Shown here: piece by piece, positions 7,606 through 11,174 of the stretch | Layout: every line of letters begins with the position of its first letter | Position numbering within the stretch: the first letter of the stretch is position 1 | Assembly: GCA_937894165.1 (NCBI GenBank) | Contig: CALCSX010000090.1 | Coordinates: forward strand, 1 to 11,174 | Reading direction: 5' to 3' | Origin: an uncultured Saprospiraceae bacterium | GTDB lineage: Bacteria; Bacteroidota; Bacteroidia; Chitinophagales; Saprospiraceae | Length of the DNA: 11,174 bases | Program-made: the position numbers and the translations under genes | The notes under the pieces: generated by a model | The model's input: only the letters and a program-made list of their open reading frames with translations | Database searches by the model: none | Told to the model about the DNA's origin: nothing

Positions 7606-8733
7606 TTACTGCTCGGAAAGTTCTTTTGCATTATCTTCTTCTTCTTCTTCTTTTGCTCTTTTCTTAAGAATTCTCGATATCCAGGATGGGATGATAATAG
7701 CACCGGCTATCAGGTAGGAGTAATAGGAAATCAATCTCCACATGAAAGCAATGATCAAAGAAATTCCTCTCGGGACATAATCCTTCAGAAAGCCTCCAAA
7801 GACAAATTCTGCCAAACCTGCTCCTCCCGGTGTCGGGCTTAAGAGCATAATTACGAACATGGATTCAAGCCTCGCAAACATGGTGATAATATTTGAAAAA
7901 CTTAGTTCAGTCGTATGAACGATTGCTATAATGAGTGCTACCAGGATCAAAAAACGAGAGCTCCATGCTACCAAAGTAGCGACAAACGAGGTCAAATGGA
8001 ATCGAACACTCTGTTTTTTTAGCTCTTTCGAGGCGAGAATCATCTCTGTGCCCAATTGAAAAGCTTTGGTTCGATACTTTCTAAACCATTTGAGGGAAGT
8101 AAACCAGACCAAAATTCTTCTAATCTGCTTAGGGTTGATAAAAAGTCCATAATAGAAAAACAGACCATAAGCTGCCATAAAAAGATATGCCCCTATAAAA
8201 GTAGTCCCCCAGCCACTAAAATCATTTAGTCCAACCAACTCAGGTCGAATCATTTCAGGTCCTATTAGGATATACAAAATCGGAACTGAAATGATGAAAA
8301 ATAAAGTATCTAAAACCACAGTATAGAGAACTATGGTGGCCGTCTTTGCCATCGATAATTTCTCTTGTGATAGCACGAAAAACGCCACTGCAGAGCCACC
8401 CACAGCTGTAGGACTAATAGCCGAGCTGAACTCCCAGATAAATATAAGTTGGATGCATTTGAGAAAGGAGAATTGCTTCTCTGCTACTATAAAAAGTCGG
8501 TAGGCATAAGCGAGGTGCTTGATGATTACAAATCCGATAGAGATACAAATCCATATGAGGGTATGGAAGGTCCAACTTATTTTAGCAAATTCTTCAGGTT
8601 CAAACTGTTGCCACAGAAGGTATAAAACAACAACTACTCCAAGTAAGACAGGAAGTATAGCTTTAGATAATTTTATCGAGTTGAGAACCTCCTTATCTTT
8701 TTCTGTAAAGTTCTTCAGAATATTTTTACTCAA
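7606..8733 (-). CDS. YbhN/UPF0104-type lysylphosphatidylglycerol synthase TM-domain protein (flippase-like)
   Basis: A 375-residue inner-membrane protein of the LPG_synthase_TM/UPF0104 family (TIGR00374-like). Relatives include the flippase half of MprF and YbhN-type proteins thought to move or handle lipids; the substrate here is unknown. Hydrophobic segments lie near 24-41, 57-77, 130-158, 176-199, 248-272 and 322-350, with shorter ones between. Family signatures are ISPTAVGGSAVAFFVL (106-121) and LLSPTPGGAGLAEFVFGG (297-314). No soluble aminoacyl-transferase domain is fused, so it is the stand-alone form. The start is odd: the first usable codon after the in-frame stop at 8746-8748 is TTG at 8733, and no ATG occurs in frame before about residue 129, inside the membrane core. 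The C-terminus is a charged tail, KKRAKEEEEEDNAKELSEQ, coded partly by six CTT triplets (7635-7652 on the plus strand). The gene stands alone, convergent with DUF1501. Confidence 0.88.
   Translation of the reverse strand: MSKNILKNFTEKDKEVLNSIKLSKAILPVLLGVVVVLYLLWQQFEPEEFAKISWTFHTLIWICISIGFVIIKHLAYAYRLFIVAEKQFSFLKCIQLIFIWEFSSAISPTAVGGSAVAFFVLSQEKLSMAKTATIVLYTVVLDTLFFIISVPILYILIGPEMIRPELVGLNDFSGWGTTFIGAYLFMAAYGLFFYYGLFINPKQIRRILVWFTSLKWFRKYRTKAFQLGTEMILASKELKKQSVRFHLTSFVATLVAWSSRFLILVALIIAIVHTTELSFSNIITMFARLESMFVIMLLSPTPGGAGLAEFVFGGFLKDYVPRGISLIIAFMWRLISYYSYLIAGAIIIPSWISRILKKRAKEEEEEDNAKELSEQ
7635..7652. repeat. Six-copy CTT/AAG trinucleotide tract in the flippase-like gene
   Basis: Six uninterrupted CTT triplets, read as GAA-type codons on the minus strand, encode the five-Glu run in the cytoplasmic tail. 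Loss or gain of units would stay in frame and only change the length of the acidic tail. Confidence 0.8.
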
Positions 8734-9003
8734 GAGTAAATATTTTTATAAAACACAAAAATGAATCAATTATTTGAATCTTTTGTAATTTATTGGTCTT
8801 TTATATGGAAATGAGACTTTAAATTTTTTAAAGCAATTAAATATTCAGATAATAAGACTAAAAGACTTAGGAATGTTTTGATTTTCAAGGATGTTTTGTC
8901 GAAAACAGGTAAAATTAACAAATAATAATACGCAAAGATTCTCATTAAAAAATAGGGGTTTTTTATAGAATTAGTTAATATTTGAAGATAATTAATCTGT
9001 GTA

Positions 9004-9093
9004 AGTGGCCTGAAATGCGGCGACATAAGGAAGCCGGCCGGCTACGGCGGAACCATGGAAGGGCACGACCCTCGCTTCACATAAGGCTCCGGG
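9004..9093. repeat. GC-rich structured island, possible dispersed repeat or RNA element
   Basis: About 90 bp at roughly 64 percent G+C sit abruptly in DNA that is far more AT-rich. The island holds a perfect 12-bp palindrome, AGCCGGCCGGCT (9032-9043), and two direct copies of ACATAAGG (9023-9030 and 9079-9086). Read on the minus strand it can fold: CGGAGCC (from 9090) pairs with GGTTCCG (to 9048) with one G-U pair, and inside that arm GGG/CCC and AAG/CTT stems can form around UCGUG. The G-U pair forms only in the minus-strand RNA, which hints at that orientation. I have an unverified impression that similar sequence recurs in Bacteroidota genomes. Confidence 0.45.
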
Positions 9094-9240
9094 AATTATT
9101 GTAGAAGTATTAAGAATTAAATTTGCAATAAGGAAAGTTAAAGGATATAGGAATTCATTTCCGGAGGCTTTATAATTAAAAGGCTTAATTTCGAAAATTG
9201 AAAGGTAATTTAGCACTTTTATTAAGCGAGGGATGCACCC
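9061..9240. repeat. Nested imperfect inverted repeats, possible degraded miniature element
   Basis: GGGCACGACCCTCGCTT at 9061-9077 reappears inverted at 9224-9240 (13 of 17 positions agree, CCCTCGCTT exact). A second inverted pair lies inside: AAGGCTCCGGGAATT (9084-9098) against its diverged complement at about 9155-9172, which contains CCGGAGGCTT. The arms are asymmetrically spaced, and no coding sequence lies between them. This fits an old palindromic or miniature mobile element, but no target-site duplication was identified. Confidence 0.35.
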
Positions 9241-9353
9241 AAAAAAAGATTAATTTATAAGTAAAATTGGATTAAACACAATTATTTGGTATATTAAGTT
9301 GAATTTGGAAAAATAGAATCCCGGTTATTAATTTAAAAAATTAAAAGAGAAAT

Positions 9354-9596
9354 ATGGAGTGGATACTCATGATATTGGTAGTGGGAGCGATCGCCGGATG
9401 GTTGGCCGGGACGTTGTATAAGGGGTCAGGATCCGGGCTATTTGTGAATATAATAATCGGTATTCTGGGGGCTATTGTAGGTAGTTTTGTATTTGATCTT
9501 TTGAATATAGTTTCTCCCAATATTGTAGGTTCGATTATCATAGCTACAGTTGGGGCAATTATAGTTTTGTGGCTTTACAACAGATTTTTCAAGTAG
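9354..9596 (+). CDS. GlsB/YeaQ/YmgE-type (transglycosylase-associated) small membrane protein
   Basis: An 80-residue, very hydrophobic protein matching the Transgly_assoc family, whose members are small inner-membrane proteins often linked to stress; their biochemical role is not established. Three membrane segments are visible (about 2-20, 28-50, 55-76). The family's Gly-rich pattern is present: GAIAGWLAG in the first, the KGSGSGLFVNIIIGILGAIVG loop and second helix, and VGSIIIATVGAIIVLW in the third. The length is normal for the family. The ATG at 9354 follows the A/G-rich leader AAAAGAGAAAT, a plausible weak ribosome binding site. The stop is 5 bp before the likely ATG of the vWA gene, so the two are probably translated from one message. 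An intact gene with no anomaly besides its partner. Confidence 0.9.
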   Translation: MEWILMILVVGAIAGWLAGTLYKGSGSGLFVNIIIGILGAIVGSFVFDLLNIVSPNIVGSIIIATVGAIIVLWLYNRFFK

Positions 9597-9601
9597 TTGC
9601 C

Positions 9602-10735
9602 ATGCATGAGGATAAGCATATAGAAAGGTGGAGATTGATATTGGGCAAGGCCTCTGATCCGGAAAATTCGGTTCCTCTGGAGGAGGAAGAGTCGCAGGTC
9701 GATGATGCGATGGATTTTTTGTACGGTGATCAGAAAACATCGAAGGAACGGAAAATTCTGATAAGTGATTGGTTAAAAAATATAGAGAAATTTTTCCCGG
9801 AGCCTGCAATAATTGTTTTGCAGAGAGAGGCGATTGAAAGATTACAATTGCAGGATTTACTGAATTCTCCGGAGTTGCTTGCCTCCATAGAACCTGATAA
9901 GAATCTGATATTAAACTTGATTGAAGCGAAGGATTTGATCCCGTCTGAGACGAAGGATGAAGTCAGAAAATTGATTCGAAAGTATATTGAAAAGATAAGT
10001 GAGAAGTATTTTATGAACCTATTGGAAAGGACGAGAGGAGTGCTGAAAACGGTGGAGAGGTCCTATAATCCACGACCGAGGGACATCGACTGGAAGGGGA
10101 CGATTCGAATGAATATGCGGAATTATCTGCCTGATTATAAGACGATTGTGCCGGCTAGGATAGTAGGGAGTAGTCGAAATTCAGCGCGGGCGAAGCATCT
10201 TTTTGTATTAGTAGATCAATCATATTCTATGGCGCATTCTGTGATGTATGCGGGAATTGCATCTTCTATTTTAGCTTCATTGCCTTTATTAAAAACACGA
10301 TTGATTGCTTTTGACACGGATATGGTTGAGTTGACGGAGATGTTGACGGATCCTGTGGATTTGCTTTTCGGAATACAACTTGGTGGAGGTACGCATATTG
10401 CACCTGTTTTGGAATATGTCGAAAAGGAAATTGAAGATGCTGAGAATACCTATATTTTATTGATTAGCGATTTGTACGAGGGTTTTTCAGAGGATTTAAT
10501 GATACAAACTTTTGAAAAACTGGTTCATAGCGGTGTTAAGGTGACAGTTTTGTTAACTTTCGAGGAGAAAGGGATAGCTGATTATGATAAAAAGATGGGG
10601 AAGGCATTGGTTGGGCTGGGTATATCTGTATTGGCCTGTTCGACGGAGTTATTTCCTGAGATGATAGAGGTTTTTTTCAGGAGTGGCGATTTGCAGGAGT
10701 GGGCGGGGAAGCAGCGGATGTATAGGGTAGTATAA
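9602..10735 (+). CDS. YehP-like von Willebrand factor A (vWA) domain protein
   Basis: A 377-residue cytoplasmic protein of the family seen in E. coli YehP (about 378 residues) and in actinobacterial and other vWA proteins. These usually sit with a MoxR-type AAA+ ATPase, a SWIM zinc finger protein and a DUF5682 protein; the system's function is not settled. The N-terminus ERWRLILGK (8-16), FFPEPAIIVLQREAIERL (64-81) and the linker RPRDIDWKGTIRMN (158-171) are family-typical. The vWA domain runs from about 199 to 350, with a complete metal site: D205-x-S207-x-S209 (DQSYSM), Thr264 in QLGGGTHI and Asp290 in LLISDLYEG. I chose ATG 9602 over the in-frame GTG at 9569. The family begins close to ERWRLILGK, GTG starts are uncommon here, and the longer form would overlap the GlsB gene by 28 bp. 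No MoxR, SWIM or DUF5682 gene lies within the window. Confidence 0.9.
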   Translation: MHEDKHIERWRLILGKASDPENSVPLEEEESQVDDAMDFLYGDQKTSKERKILISDWLKNIEKFFPEPAIIVLQREAIERLQLQDLLNSPELLASIEPDKNLILNLIEAKDLIPSETKDEVRKLIRKYIEKISEKYFMNLLERTRGVLKTVERSYNPRPRDIDWKGTIRMNMRNYLPDYKTIVPARIVGSSRNSARAKHLFVLVDQSYSMAHSVMYAGIASSILASLPLLKTRLIAFDTDMVELTEMLTDPVDLLFGIQLGGGTHIAPVLEYVEKEIEDAENTYILLISDLYEGFSEDLMIQTFEKLVHSGVKVTVLLTFEEKGIADYDKKMGKALVGLGISVLACSTELFPEMIEVFFRSGDLQEWAGKQRMYRVV

Positions 10736-10840
10736 TTATGAAATAAGGAAAGAAAATTCCAAAGCTATGAGGGAGGGTATGGCGAGGAAAATAAGTAGAA
10801 ATAAGTCATGGTTAATTAATTGGGAGTGTTATTTGGGCAT

Positions 10841-10987
10841 ACCCCTCCCTGACGTCCGGGTCGGGTCATTCGCTTTACTCCCGGGGGTGGGTGATAGATT
10901 TCGACTTTCGAGAATTGTGCTTCTCGAAAGTCGAAAAATTTGTTAGGAGCTATATCCCGGTCGTGTTCGCTACTACCCCTTATGCGT
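10841..10987. repeat. Putative dispersed Bacteroidota intergenic repeat with paired TTCGCT motifs around a hairpin
   Basis: A GC-rich segment opens with CCCCTCCCTGACGTCCGGG and contains two related motifs 97 bp apart. One is GGGTCATTCGCTTTACTCCC (10863-10882); the other, at 10958-10979, has CGGTCG, TTCGCT and CTACCCC. The shared core TTCGCT lies at 10869-10874 and 10966-10971. Between them is a perfect 16-bp hairpin (10899-10936), followed by AGGAGCTATATCCCGG. A second small stem, CCGGG/CCCGG (10856-10860 and 10880-10884), encloses the first motif. A TCCGCT-type motif, hairpin, TCCGCT-type motif layout is familiar to me from repeats scattered between genes in Bacteroidota; this is recollection, not a search. 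No transposase is present. Confidence 0.55.
10899..10936. terminator. Perfect 16-bp stem-loop downstream of the vWA gene
   Basis: TTTCGACTTTCGAGAA (10899-10914) and its exact reverse complement (10921-10936) flank the 6-nt loop TTGTGC. It lies about 160 bp after the vWA stop and is the strongest hairpin in the window. No clean U-run follows (AATTTGTT), so it is not a textbook intrinsic terminator. It may stop or protect the GlsB-vWA transcript, or simply be the core of the surrounding repeat. Confidence 0.5.
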
Positions 10988-11152
10988 AGATATATAAAGA
11001 GGCAAGGTAAGCAAATAGGATTTTCTAAATTTTCAAAAGAAAATTAGGTTAGAAAGTGAGAAAGTAAATACTTGGTAGAAATAAGGCGGATTAAAATGAG
11101 GTATGAAAATATCTATTTGCGATTTTCGAGAAAATTTTCTTACATTGGGGTT

Positions 11153-11160
11153 TATCTTTG
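11153..11160 (+). promoter_or_regulatory. Candidate -7 box of a rightward promoter at the window edge
   Basis: TATCTTTG is an exact match to the Bacteroidota -7 consensus TAnnTTTG. No good -33 TTTG lies at the usual distance; the nearest T-rich stretch is TTTTC at 11135-11139. A 12-bp palindrome (11129-11140) just upstream could be an operator or chance. If real, it drives a gene starting beyond the window. Confidence 0.3.
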
Positions 11161-11174
11161 ATGAAATAAAGCAA

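Larger units (their letters stand above)
8734..9353. other. 620-bp intergenic region without a convincing gene
   Basis: Between the divergent flippase-like gene and the GlsB-like gene I see no supported protein gene. The first 260 bp are very AT-rich, with small AT hairpins (such as CTTTAA/TTAAAG at 8817-8833) and two copies of ATGTTTTG (8873-8880 and 8891-8898). The middle holds the GC-rich island and inverted repeats listed separately. The last 110 bp are again AT-rich and should contain the promoter of the GlsB-vWA pair. Two weak candidates exist: TTG at 9267 with TATATTAA at 9290-9297 (20-bp spacing), or TGAATTTG at 9300-9307. Confidence 0.6.
10736..11174. other. Noncoding right end (about 440 bp) with repeat element and possible promoter
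   Basis: No supported protein gene follows the vWA stop. The stretch holds an inverted repeat (10770-10780 and 10839-10850), a GC-rich repeat-like element with a long hairpin, and then AT-rich DNA. That DNA includes AATTTTC/GAAAATT (11028-11045) and the 12-bp palindrome AGAAAATTTTCT (11129-11140), before a promoter-like box near the edge. Confidence 0.6.

Noticed and set aside
7635..7652. CTT tract considered as the start of a CRISPR-like or larger tandem repeat
   Set aside because: It is a simple triplet run inside a coding region with no spacers or longer unit.
8790..9026. 78-codon minus-strand open frame (MSPHFRPLTQ...)
   Set aside because: It begins inside the GC-rich island and continues through very AT-rich DNA. 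Its composition is Leu/Ile/Lys/Phe-rich as expected for random AT-rich translation, and no family was recognised.
8992..9216. 74-codon minus-strand open frame reading through the GC-rich island (…CEARVVPFHGSAVAG…)
   Set aside because: Only the island part looks protein-like and the rest is AT-rich noise. The nucleotide palindrome and inverted repeats explain the signal better than a protein.
9569..9601. Upstream GTG start for the vWA protein
   Set aside because: It would add 11 residues (MALQQIFQVVA) encoded inside the GlsB-like gene; the ATG at 9602 fits the family N-terminus and the gene spacing.
9438..9809. 123-codon minus-strand open frame opposite the GlsB and vWA genes
   Set aside because: It overlaps two well-supported genes on the other strand and resembles no family; it is a shadow of them.

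Overview
The window looks like an accessory stretch of an AT-rich Bacteroidota chromosome. Four things point there: a large secreted protein that ends in a type IX secretion (T9SS) type A sorting domain, SprB-like repeats in that protein, promoter-like boxes of the TAnnTTTG type, and A-rich rather than strongly Shine-Dalgarno-like leaders. A genus cannot be named from this sequence.

Layout. Positions 1-1033 (minus) hold the N-terminal 344 codons of an aldehyde dehydrogenase that runs off the left edge. Positions 1153-4374 (minus) encode a 1073-residue T9SS-exported multidomain protein. A 112-bp divergent promoter region follows, and from it a two-gene operon reads right: a DUF1800 protein (4487-5914) and a DUF1501 protein with a twin-arginine signal (5927-7540). 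Convergent with that pair is a YbhN/UPF0104-type flippase-like membrane protein (7606-8733, minus). About 620 bp without a convincing gene then contain a GC-rich structured island and imperfect inverted repeats. A small GlsB/YeaQ-type membrane protein (9354-9596) and a YehP-like von Willebrand factor A protein (about 9602-10735) form a tight plus-strand pair. The last 440 bp are noncoding. They contain what looks like a dispersed Bacteroidota repeat built around a perfect 16-bp hairpin, and a possible promoter leaving the window to the right.

How the genes may work together. DUF1800 and DUF1501 are a known but functionally obscure pair. Here DUF1800 has no visible export signal, while DUF1501 has a Tat signal and a C-terminal Ig-like tail resembling FlgD/T9SS tails. 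That raises the possibility of joint export as a folded complex to the envelope or surface, next to a divergent surface protein. The vWA protein belongs to a family normally found with a MoxR AAA+ ATPase, a SWIM zinc finger protein and a DUF5682 protein. None of these is in the window, so here it is a local orphan paired with a membrane peptide. No CRISPR array, rRNA, tRNA, transposase gene or clear phage gene was found.
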